A stretch of 64,000 bases of DNA, taken from Pycnococcus provasolii (lineage: Eukaryota > Chlorophyta > Pseudoscourfieldiophyceae > Pseudoscourfieldiales > Pycnococcaceae). The notes below the pieces were generated by a model that saw nothing but the letters and a program-made list of their open reading frames with translations, was not told the DNA's origin and searched no databases. The stretch lies in contig OW568901.1 in NCBI GenBank assembly GCA_938743325.2, positions 1 through 64,000 of the forward strand, read 5' to 3'. The translations under genes were made by a program, and so were the position numbers. Positions 1 through 8,054 of this stretch are shown here, one piece after another; within the stretch, counting starts at the first letter, position 1; every line of letters begins with the position of its first letter.

Positions 1-16
1 CTCGAAGGGCGGCATC

Positions 17-190
17 CCCTAACCCTAACCCTAACCCTAACCCTAACCCTAACCCTAACCCTAACCCTAACCCTAACCCTAACCCTAACCCTAACCCTAA
101 CCCTAACCCTAACCCTAACCCTAACCCTAACCCTAACCCTAACCCTAACCCTAACCCTAACCCTAACCCTAACCCTAACCCTAACCCTAA
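17..190. repeat. Telomere repeat array (CCCTAA)n
   Basis: An uninterrupted run of CCCTAA hexamers (TTAGGG on the other strand) starts 16 bases into the window. The C-rich strand runs 5' to 3' away from the chromosome end, as expected for a left telomere. The 16 bases before it are not telomeric. About 29 perfect units are present. Confidence 0.97.
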
Positions 191-264
191 TTGTAACCCT
201 AATTGTAACCCTAATTGTAACCCTAATTGTAACCCTAATTGTAACCCTAATTGTAACCCTAATT
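191..264. repeat. Telomere-variant array, 12-bp unit CCCTAATTGTAA
   Basis: Directly inside the perfect telomere the repeat changes to a regular 12-bp unit in which every second hexamer is replaced by TTGTAA. About six units are seen. Such variant repeats usually mark the inner edge of a telomere; here the change is sharp and regular. Confidence 0.9.
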
Positions 265-816
265 GCCAGGCTGGCAGTTTGACGCACATGTTGAAAAAAA
301 AATTTTGCCTCCGGTATGCGGCCGACCGTCGGCCAGTGTCGTGCAGAACGAAGCCAATAACAACAGCCATTTTTTTTGGCAGTTAGGTTTGATTCGAAGC
401 ACTCACTCGCGGCACGAGGTTGGTCAAATTGTTAATACTCTTGACAGTGCCTCGAAAAACACGGTCGTCCGGTCTGCGGACTGCAAATGTAGATGCACGT
501 CGCTCTGCGGTTTAGACACTCCGGGCAATGTCACGGCGTCTCTTGCGAGCAATACGTGCAACACGTGCAAGCGTCTGCCGTTTTCGCCGTGTCTTTCTCG
601 TTGTGAATGAATTTGTGCTTTCCGTTTTTCTCAATCTTTTGTGTCATAACTATCTATCTAGGTGTTCGTTTGACTCGATTTTTCGCTCAAACGGTCGCCC
701 TTGAGGTGTTACGAGACACTATATATACAGTTGTTAGCATCTTCAACCTCTACATAGTAATGGATAACTTTAAAGTTGTGAAAGAAGCGTAAATCCTTAA
801 CATACAATCCTACTAA

Positions 817-917
817 CCCTAACCCTATTTGTAACCCTAATTGTAACCCTAATTGTAACCCTAATTGTAACCCTAATTGTAACCCTAATTGTAACCCTAT
901 TTGTAACCCTATTTGAG
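817..917. repeat. Interstitial telomere-variant array
   Basis: Seven to eight copies of a 12-bp CCCTAATTGTAA unit, some with ATTTGTAA, lie about 550 bp inside the terminal array. The same variant is found at the inner edge of the telomere, so the two blocks share an origin. A retroelement-like reading frame starts directly out of this array. Confidence 0.85.
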
Positions 918-1181
918 AAAAAGACCCTGAAACCATACCGCGAGTTGACCGACGGGGAAAAAGAGAAAATTAGAGCCTTCCAGAAAAAGGCCACTTTCCC
1001 GATAACAGACAACGCGGACAAACAGACGGCGACTATGCTGAAAATTTGTATCAAATGTGGTTTCTATGGTCACAATGAACCGAAGTGTCGGCTTCCAGAT
1101 GGTGCTACTTCTCGATTCAATAATGTCTCCTTGCTGGCCGATTCTAAGCAGGATGGGGAGTCGGGAAACGGCTCGGGCTAG
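903..1181 (+). pseudogene. Truncated Gag-like fragment with CCHC zinc knuckle
   Basis: A frame that is open from within the telomere-variant array and has no ATG at its front runs to a stop at 1181. It contains CIKCGFYGHNEPKC, an exact C-x2-C-x4-H-x4-C zinc knuckle as found in retroelement Gag proteins and in some cellular RNA-binding proteins. The N-terminal part is cut off by the repeat array. I read it as a broken remnant of a retroelement that inserted in, or was healed by, telomeric sequence. A decayed cellular zinc-knuckle gene is the alternative. Confidence 0.45.
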
Positions 1182-1366
1182 TCACCATGGTGGCTGCGAC
1201 TAGCCCTACTGGACGCCACTTCAAACCAGAAAACTACGAAAATTACAAACTGTGCCGAAAGGCTTTTGCAACCTGTTGCTCGGACATGAATACGCTACTT
1301 TGTGTCTATGGCTCTACCACCTTGAAAAAGGGAGATTCCTGTCCCTTTTCTTTGGATGCCTTTAGC

Positions 1367-1503
1367 CCTTTACTGACAAAAATACTGCTCAACTCGACCA
1401 CTTCTGGACCTCGGAGATAGATGCTTTTAGTCAGGATTGGCAAGGCTCTATTTTATGGGTTCATCCCCCATACTCTATAGTAATGGTCAGTATTCCTTAT
1501 GGT
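1367..1503 (+). pseudogene. Possible RNase H-like fragment of a DIRS/Ngaro-type retroelement
   Basis: In one forward frame this stretch reads IDAFSQDWQGSILW followed by VHPPYSIV. The pattern D-A-F-x-x-D-W, about ten residues, then PP-[FY]-x-[LI] resembles the RNase H-like region after the reverse transcriptase of DIRS/Ngaro elements. The frame is short, begins after an in-frame stop and runs into telomere-variant repeats. Together with the zinc-knuckle fragment about 200 bp upstream it suggests one eroded retroelement. The assignment rests on a short motif and is tentative. Confidence 0.3.
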
Positions 1504-1782
1504 CAGTTTTGCCCCTACTAACCCTAATTGTAACCCTAATTGTAACCCTAATCCACAGGCTGAGTATTTCTGTGAGCGGTCGCGCGCTTGTTGTTCACGA
1601 ACCTTGAATGAGTTCTTCTTACCGTTACCGAGCGCGCGTTTCGCCTTGTCGCAAAAACGCAGCCCTCCTCACCCCGATACCAAAACCCTAATCCGTTCAT
1701 CCATCAACAGCGGGGAACCACTCTTGAACACACAAAAATGATGCAATTCCTTATGGTCAGTTTTGCCCCTACTAACCCTAAT
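1492..1782. repeat. 37-bp direct repeat ending in telomere-like sequence
   Basis: The same 37-bp sequence occurs at 1492-1528 and 1746-1782. Each copy starts with ATTCCTTATGGTCAG and ends in CCCTACTAACCCTAAT. The copies are 254 bp apart and each leads into telomere-variant units, which suggests a tandem duplication of a subtelomeric block. Confidence 0.75.
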
Positions 1783-1833
1783 GATAACCCTAACCCTCCC
1801 CTTGGTGAGGACGTCCCGTTTGCTCCCGTTTCC

Positions 1834-1889
1834 TCAGGGGAAGCAAGGTATGTCGTCATAACAGTGACGACATACCTTGCTTCCCCTGA
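1834..1889. repeat. Perfect 25-bp inverted repeat with 6-bp loop
   Basis: The left arm 1834-1858 and the right arm 1865-1889 are exact reverse complements, separated by TAACAG. The arms carry GGGGAAGCAAGGTATGTCG. The hairpin lies 130 bp before the start of the first gene. It could be a palindromic mobile-element remnant, a cruciform or part of the promoter region; nothing decides between them. Confidence 0.85.
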
Positions 1890-2020
1890 CACCTGAGGCG
1901 TTATTTGCAGGATTGTGTCGTCACTCTTATGCCGCCGCCTTATGTTCCTGTTCCTGCTCCGTGTTTCGCTCAGCGCACTGAGGTTGTTACCTTAGGGTTT
2001 GGTAATACCTTTTCGACGAG

Positions 2021-3271
2021 ATGGCGGCTGCAGCTGACGACCGGCGCGTGCCAGTGACGGTGCTCACGGGATTCCTTGGAAGCGGGAAAACGACACTCCT
2101 GAACCATATACTGACTGCTTCCCATGGCAAAAAACTCGCGGTGATTGAAAACGAGTTTGGGGATGTCGGAATTGACGACGAACTTCTCGCGAAAAACACC
2201 AAGCTACAGTCCGATGAAGAAATCATTGAAATGATGAACGGGTGCGTGTGTTGCACGGTCCGACAGGACTTAGTCGTCGTGCTCAGCAAACTCGCCGCAC
2301 GCGTCAAGGCGGGAACGCTCAAACTCGACGGCATCGTCATTGAAACCACGGGCATGGCGGACCCCGCGCCCGTCGCTCAGACGTTCTTCGTCGAGGACAA
2401 CGTCAAGGAGTTTGCACGTCTTGACGGCATAGTCACGCTTGTCGACGCGAAGCACATCGAGCAGCACCTCGACGAAGAAAAGGCGGAGGGCGTCGAAAAC
2501 GAGTCGGTCGAACAAGTCGCGTTTGCAGATCGCCTTCTACTCAACAAGACGGACCTCGTGAGTGCCGACGACCTGGACCGGGTCGAGAAGCGACTGAAAA
2601 CTATCAACGGTCAGGCGCCCATCGTTCGCTGCGAAAAGGCGAACGTCTCCGTCGACAGCGTTCTTAACATCAAAGGCTTCGACCTCGAGAAAACGCTGGA
2701 GATGGACCCAGAGTTTTTAAACACGGACGGCGAACACGAGCACGACGACACGGTGACGAGCGTGAGCATCGTGCAGCCTGGAGAGGTGGACTTGGATCAG
2801 TTCGAGGGGTTCGTCGGAAACCTGCTGCGCAATAGGGGTGCGGACATCTTCCGCATGAAGGGCGTGATTGCCGTAGCGCACGCGAAAGAGAAGTTCGTCT
2901 ACCATGCCGTGCACATGATCTTTGGCGGCAACTTCATGGACGCGTGGGCGTCAGACGAAGAGCGCGTCAGCAAGCTCGTGTTTATTGGCAAGAACCTCGA
3001 CAAGGAGGAGCTCACGGCGAGCTTCCAGGGCTGCCTGGCAACGCAGGAGCTCTCCGAGAAGAAGCGCAAGATGCTGCGCTTCGCGGTAGGCGACGAGGTT
3101 GAGTGCAGGAGCGCGAAGGGATGGTGCAAGGGCAAGGTCGTCGCGCTGATGTACCGCGAGGATTTCATGTCGCCGGGTATGGTTGCGCCATACCAGATCA
3201 AGCTCGACGAAGGCGACCTCATTTACGCGCCAGAGGATATCGACGAGCTTATTCGCAGGGCATCTTCTTAA
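2021..3271 (+). CDS. COG0523/CobW-type metallochaperone GTPase
   Basis: A 416-residue G3E-family GTPase. The N-terminus has a Walker A loop, GFLGSGKTT (about residues 17-25), then the CxCC metal site CVCC at about 75-78, a Walker B-like stretch around 107 (IVIETTG), and the base-recognition motif NKTD near 175. These are the marks of the CobW/ZNG1 family, which delivers zinc or other metals to client enzymes using GTP. The CobW C-terminal domain follows. After about residue 350 there is an extra segment (VGDEVECRS...WCKGKVV) that looks like a small beta-barrel, not part of the minimal family. There is no clear targeting peptide, so the location is unknown. This is the first gene from the telomere and is convergent with the kinase-cyclase gene. 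A conserved post-stop element lies at 3323-3364. Confidence 0.88.
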   Translation: MAAAADDRRVPVTVLTGFLGSGKTTLLNHILTASHGKKLAVIENEFGDVGIDDELLAKNTKLQSDEEIIEMMNGCVCCTVRQDLVVVLSKLAARVKAGTLKLDGIVIETTGMADPAPVAQTFFVEDNVKEFARLDGIVTLVDAKHIEQHLDEEKAEGVENESVEQVAFADRLLLNKTDLVSADDLDRVEKRLKTINGQAPIVRCEKANVSVDSVLNIKGFDLEKTLEMDPEFLNTDGEHEHDDTVTSVSIVQPGEVDLDQFEGFVGNLLRNRGADIFRMKGVIAVAHAKEKFVYHAVHMIFGGNFMDAWASDEERVSKLVFIGKNLDKEELTASFQGCLATQELSEKKRKMLRFAVGDEVECRSAKGWCKGKVVALMYREDFMSPGMVAPYQIKLDEGDLIYAPEDIDELIRRASS

Positions 3272-3322
3272 GTTGCGGATTTGATTGATGGATTATCAGC
3301 ATCATCATCTAAGATTGCTCAT

Positions 3323-3442
3323 GCAGTAAAATGGAAATAGGTTTACTTCGTACAACGATCGTCCATTCACACACCATTTACATTCACCATTCAGCACACT
3401 CAACAACAGTGCGCTTGTACACAGTGCTGGTGATTTCGAAGC
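3323..3442 (+). repeat. Conserved post-stop element, copy 1 (extended)
   Basis: The core GTTTACTTCGTACAACGATC lies 51 bp after the stop of the CobW gene. Similarity to the copy after the DxWxG-repeat gene at 28.5 kb continues through several CATTCAC units to the shared GGTGATTTCGAAG about 75 bp further on. It is read in the sense orientation of the gene. Confidence 0.75.
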
Positions 3443-3520
3443 TAGCCACTATGTTCTTTCAGCGATTCCTTGTGTTTTTTTTTTAATAGAGATGCAATTT
3501 GTAAAGTTATCTAGTCATTA

Positions 3521-6500
3521 CTACGACGTGGTCATCGACGGGCGCAGCAACGTCGAGCGAATGGCGCCGTCGTACCCCTTGTACTCCAACTCCAACACTT
3601 CTCTTTCCCAACCACCACCGTTCTGCTCCTCCTCGAGCACGAAGCTCATCGCGTCCGTGCTCACGTGCACACAGCCGCGTGGGCAAGCCTGCTCAAGGCG
3701 CGCACAGAAGTTCACGGAAGAGCCAAACAGGTCAAACTGCGCGCTCGTCATCCCGACAATGCATGATTCGCACGAACCCACGTGCACGCCAATGCGCACC
3801 TGATCATTAAACATACTCACACACTGCTTCGCAAACTCAACGGCATCCAGCACGCGACGTTTCGTGTCCCTCAGATTTTGGCTGTTGTCACGGTGATGAT
3901 AGTCCTCAATCACGCCCACCGTGGCCAAGTACCCGTCGCCGATCGTCCGTATCTTCTCCACCTTGCAGTCTGCCGCGAGGCGATCGAGCGCAACAAAGTA
4001 ACGCTGCATAGCCTCGACAAAGTCAGCATTCTCCGCGAATTTCCGCGTTGAACCCACCATGTCCACGAAAATGATTGCCACCGCGTCGTGGTGGAGCGGG
4101 GCCACGGAGCTCCCCGGTTCGTCGTGCGCGGACAAGTCCTGCAGAATCTCGATGGGAATGCTGCCTCGCAAAACATCCATCAACCGTGTCGCTCCTCGAG
4201 CGGCAACGCGGCGGGCTTTCTCGAGCGCCTCTCGAGATACACCCTCGAAGGACCGACGCGTCGGCGCACTGTCGCCTACGTCCGGCCCGGCCATACCATC
4301 CAGGCAGGAAAGAACGTCCTCTACTCGATCCGGGTCGTCCTGGTAGGCTGCGCACGCGCTGACGAGGTCGTGCGCTTGCAGGCTCATCGCCCAGCCGCGC
4401 AACTTGTGCACAATGGCTTTGATCGACTGAGCGTCACCCCTCGTGATGGCGTCCGACAGGGCACCGTGCCGCTCCTTCAAGCCCTTCAGGACAGTGCTGT
4501 CTTCCAGAATCTCTGCCACGTCTCTCACGTCTTTAGGACTCGACGTCGATGCCACGCGACTGAGCAAGCGCTTACTACTGCTGTTGCTGCCACTCCCTAA
4601 GCTTTTGGCACTATTATCCGATGATGCGCCAAGCTCAATTCTCACATCGTCGACGCTGCCAAATTCCTCTCGTTTTACCAGCTGTCGCGCCACGTTCTTC
4701 ACCACGTCGCGAGACGTTTCGCACTTGTCGAAGACGTCTTCAGCGTTCAAACCACACGACGACAGAAACTCCGGCGTTCGTGTGGTTGCGGAGTTAAGTT
4801 TTGCCACCCGCGGCAAACATTGCTTAGCACGCGCCTCGTTCAGCATCTGCACGCCGTCCATCACAGGCATGTTGAGGTCCGTGATGAGTGCATCGTAGTC
4901 GCATGTTAGCAAGCGTTCCAGACCCTCGCGCCCGTTTAACGCCGTCTCTACGATCGCGTTCGGCAGCTGCTCTTGCACCCTCCGTCGGAGGTCGAACAGC
5001 TGATACATGTCATCCTCCACGAGCAGCACGCGACACTGCAGCGCATTCTTCTTCGCCGGTTCCTCCTTCGTAGCGCCATCTCCACTTGGTTGCTGCCACT
5101 CCAGCAGAATCTCCCGCACCACGGCGCGAATACCCGGAGTCTTGCTTTGCACGGGGACAGAAGTGTACTCCAGCTTCGAAGCGGTCTCGGTATCGTATGT
5201 CAGAAGCCTCGCGAACGATGGAAGACGTCCTTCTGATTCCGCCTGGCGCAGCATCGTCGCGCCATCTGTGATGGGCATGAGTAAGTCGCTCAGCACCGCG
5301 TCGAAGGAGCTCGAACGTAGCCGCTGCAAGCCTTCATGTCCGTTCTTCGCCGTCTCTATGTCGGCGTTGGGCAACTCCTTCGTGACACGGCGCTTAAGCG
5401 CAAGAAGCTGCACCGGGTCGTCTTCCACCAATAGCACGCGAGGCGTCTTCGCCCGGGCCCCCTCTTCGTTTCGAATCTCCACAAAAAACTCCCCATTGTG
5501 AATTGAGGAATCATCATCAAATGGCACGCAAATTGAAAAGCCAATCGCGGCGCCCTCGCCTTCCGCCGCAGGGTTCGCAGTGCACCACACCTCGCCGCCC
5601 TCGCCCTCGGCGAACGCCTTCACGGACGGCAGGCCGAGACCTAGACCAACCGCGTCCGTCTGACTCTGGTGGCCCGCCAGCCATATTTTGTCGCGCTCCT
5701 CCTCGGCCACGCCCTTGCCCGTGTCGCGCACCTCGACGATCAGCTTCCCCGCCATCTGAGAGCAATCGAGCACGATAGAGCCGCCTGGCGGCGTGAACTT
5801 CGTCGCGTTCGAGATCAGGTTGGCGATCGCGCGGTCCAGCAGGTCCACCGGCACGTACGCTGTCACGGACATCGGCATCGGGCACACGAGTCGGAGCGTC
5901 TGTTCGACCGCCTCGCACAGCGGCGCGTACAAGGATACCACGTGTGTGAAGTGTTCCTTCAGCGTGACGTCCTTGACCACCTTGGGGGCGCCCTCGTTGT
6001 GGTTGAGAGCCAAGACGTGATGCTTGATAAGCTCCGTCAACGCAAAAGCGAGCTTCATGTTCGCATCCTTAGGATTCGTCAGGAGCTTCTTGATGTTCTG
6101 AAGCAGGGCGGCCAGCGGCGTCTTGAGGTCGTGCAGGATACGGCGGTTGTTCAGCTGGCGTGCGGCGGCGTCCGCTTCTTTGTTGTCGGCCACCTGCTTG
6201 GCGAGTCTCTGCTCGATGAGAAACGAATCGCGCCGCGTCCTCTCCCAGCTATACAGAAGAAAGATGAAGGTAGACATGCTGAAAGCGTCGAATATGAGGT
6301 GAACTGCTTGATGATGATGAATAATAGATTCCACCGCGAAGATGGCGACTGCGACGAGTCCCGCCTCTGCGAGGAAGGCGACGAACTTGTCAGTGAGCAA
6401 CATGCTGTAGCACCCAAAGTGTATGATGAAAACTAGAGCGGGTGAGATCGACTTGAAATCTTCCATATCATGATGGAGTCGTGCAAAGTTGACTGGTAGT

Positions 6501-6967
6501 ATTAGCAAGGCGACGAAGGCCAAACGCTTGTACACCTGCATAGCCTTCTTGTTATTCAGAAAGAATACACGCATCACGAGTGGCGCAAGAGCGAGGATTG
6601 TGTTCACGCAAAAAGCAGTGATCAGATTTCGCAAAGGAAGATGTGTTTGCGGGTTTGCATAAGCTGCCAAGAAGGTGAGAACCCTGATGACGTGCCAGAC
6701 GCAGATGGCGTTGAGTGCCGTTTTCTTAAGTTCGTACGCGCGCTCGGCGTACGTTTCGTACGTTTTCTCGTGGGAGAATACGACGCCATACTTCAAGAAT
6801 CCTCCTCCTCCTCCTGAGCCTCCTGAGGCTGCCGCAGACGTGAGAGGAGGGGGGTCGTTCGCAGCAGACTCCGAGCCCCCGCTACTAACCAGGGGGAGAG
6901 ATACCGCCGCCGCCAAGGGCTGTTGAATTCCTGGAGAAGGCGAACAGCATGAATAAGGCGGCGGCAT
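3521..6967 (-). CDS. Hybrid histidine kinase with two receivers, Hpt and class III nucleotide cyclase
   Basis: A protein of about 1148 residues carrying a whole phosphorelay in one chain. From the ATG at 6967 there is a low-complexity leader, a hydrophobic region with roughly five or six membrane spans, then the kinase H-box HDLKTPL (about residue 279), an N-box (IANLISNATKF) and glycine boxes (DTGKGV, GLGLGLPSV). Two receivers follow, each with VLLVEDD and a phosphoacceptor Asp (VLSDLLMP, LITDLNMP), then an Hpt domain (VHKLRGW, near residue 850) and a C-terminal cyclase (FVDMVGSTRKF, IRTIGDGYLA, FGSSVNFCARLE). Phosphate presumably passes His to Asp to His and tunes cyclase output. The residue before TIGD, which discriminates substrate, is Arg, not the Lys usual in adenylate cyclases. 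Similar kinase-cyclase fusions are known in prasinophytes. No sensor domain other than the membrane part is recognised. Confidence 0.88.
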   Translation of the reverse strand: MPPPYSCCSPSPGIQQPLAAAVSLPLVSSGGSESAANDPPPLTSAAASGGSGGGGGFLKYGVVFSHEKTYETYAERAYELKKTALNAICVWHVIRVLTFLAAYANPQTHLPLRNLITAFCVNTILALAPLVMRVFFLNNKKAMQVYKRLAFVALLILPVNFARLHHDMEDFKSISPALVFIIHFGCYSMLLTDKFVAFLAEAGLVAVAIFAVESIIHHHQAVHLIFDAFSMSTFIFLLYSWERTRRDSFLIEQRLAKQVADNKEADAAARQLNNRRILHDLKTPLAALLQNIKKLLTNPKDANMKLAFALTELIKHHVLALNHNEGAPKVVKDVTLKEHFTHVVSLYAPLCEAVEQTLRLVCPMPMSVTAYVPVDLLDRAIANLISNATKFTPPGGSIVLDCSQMAGKLIVEVRDTGKGVAEEERDKIWLAGHQSQTDAVGLGLGLPSVKAFAEGEGGEVWCTANPAAEGEGAAIGFSICVPFDDDSSIHNGEFFVEIRNEEGARAKTPRVLLVEDDPVQLLALKRRVTKELPNADIETAKNGHEGLQRLRSSSFDAVLSDLLMPITDGATMLRQAESEGRLPSFARLLTYDTETASKLEYTSVPVQSKTPGIRAVVREILLEWQQPSGDGATKEEPAKKNALQCRVLLVEDDMYQLFDLRRRVQEQLPNAIVETALNGREGLERLLTCDYDALITDLNMPVMDGVQMLNEARAKQCLPRVAKLNSATTRTPEFLSSCGLNAEDVFDKCETSRDVVKNVARQLVKREEFGSVDDVRIELGASSDNSAKSLGSGSNSSSKRLLSRVASTSSPKDVRDVAEILEDSTVLKGLKERHGALSDAITRGDAQSIKAIVHKLRGWAMSLQAHDLVSACAAYQDDPDRVEDVLSCLDGMAGPDVGDSAPTRRSFEGVSREALEKARRVAARGATRLMDVLRGSIPIEILQDLSAHDEPGSSVAPLHHDAVAIIFVDMVGSTRKFAENADFVEAMQRYFVALDRLAADCKVEKIRTIGDGYLATVGVIEDYHHRDNSQNLRDTKRRVLDAVEFAKQCVSMFNDQVRIGVHVGSCESCIVGMTSAQFDLFGSSVNFCARLEQACPRGCVHVSTDAMSFVLEEEQNGGGWEREVLELEYKGYDGAIRSTLLRPSMTTS

Positions 6968-8054
6968 GGAAGACGTTTTTCGGCTCAATGCGCCAACGCG
7001 AACGCCACAGAGAGTTGAACGGCACAGACTGGTGAGCGCGAAGGGGGTGGAAAGGCTGCAAGGGGGAGGCCCCCCTCCCTCCCTCCCCGTGTGCGGTGTC
7101 AGGTAAGGTTAGGTGTCAGAAGCAAGGGGGAATACACTCAGTTCCCCTTGTCAGAAGCGCGGTATCGCCTTATGAGGCCGTCCGGACTCCCGGCTGCCCG
7201 GTTGAGAGGCACCCCCTCCTTGAGGGTTGCGCGTGATCGGCCGGATTGAGCGGGATTGAGGATTGAGGGATTGAGCGGATTGAGCGGGATTGGGAGCGGA
7301 CTGCGGCATTCGATCACAGCCAGAAAAAAAGGCTGGCTCGAAATCCCGCGAGATTCGTGAGAATCAGGCAAATAAGGGCCTTATTATGCCTTGTTATGGC
7401 AGCGTTGCACACACTTCGTCACCTCCTCGTCACGCGATGAGGAAAGAGAGCTCACTTGATCGGAGGTTTCGGACCTGGGGTTTTCACTATGACAGAGTTG
7501 CCCATTCACTATGACCAGGGGGCTCCTCAGGTGAGGTTCGGTCGCCTAGGGGTTTCCTTTTCGGGGTTTAGCGTTCCGTTCAGTCAAGGGCGCTTCGCTT
7601 TACCACCCTACCCTAGTCTGATATCATGATATGCCCTTGGTTCGGTTTGACCTCCTCGTTCTACCGCACCAAAGAGTGGGAAACTAACTTTAGTCTGTCG
7701 CAACGCTGTTGTAACGGAACCCACCTTTTTTTTTTTCCCATTTCGGCCAGGGTTATAATAAGTAGATACTTGAGTAGATAGATAGATAAAAGTGACAATC
7801 AATATCGTAGAAGAGGGATCTGGCAAGGCGGAACTTCCCTCGGGATTCCCTGCGGATTGATTTCCCTCTTGGTTTCCGGGACTGCCGGAAGGAACCGGAG
7901 AGGGAAGCCGGTCTATGGCAGCAAGAAGGAGGAGGTTAGGTTAGGTTAGGTTCAAACAACAAATAACTATAATGAGTGCCATTTGCTACATTTCATTCTC
8001 TATGACCGCATGTATAAACAGAAAAGAGAGGTTCCTACGAGAATGACTAAAATC
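6968..8054. other. Intergenic region, no gene seen
   Basis: The kinase-cyclase gene reads leftward away from this region, and the ABCG gene also reads leftward and ends at its right edge. It therefore holds the kinase promoter and the ABCG 3' flank. It contains a short GGATTGAGC-type tandem repeat (about 7240-7300), a TTAGG run at 7931-7950 and a CCTCAGGTGAGG palindrome near 7526. Open frames are short and none resembles a known family. Confidence 0.6.

Larger units (their letters stand above)
265..2020. other. Subtelomeric region without an intact gene
   Basis: This stretch between the telomere and the first gene contains more telomere-variant blocks (about 817-917, 1517-1553 and 1772-1797), two retroelement-like fragments, a 37-bp direct repeat and a perfect 25-bp inverted repeat. 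Open frames here are short and mostly lack family resemblance. The base composition is more AT-rich than the gene region that follows. Confidence 0.75.

Noticed and set aside
263-610. 115-residue forward frame next to the telomere
   Set aside because: No family resemblance, unusual composition, and the sequence lies in eroded subtelomeric DNA.
709-1054. Reverse frames reading GLQLGLQ and RVTIRVT repeats
   Set aside because: They are translations of the telomere-variant repeat and carry no information of their own.
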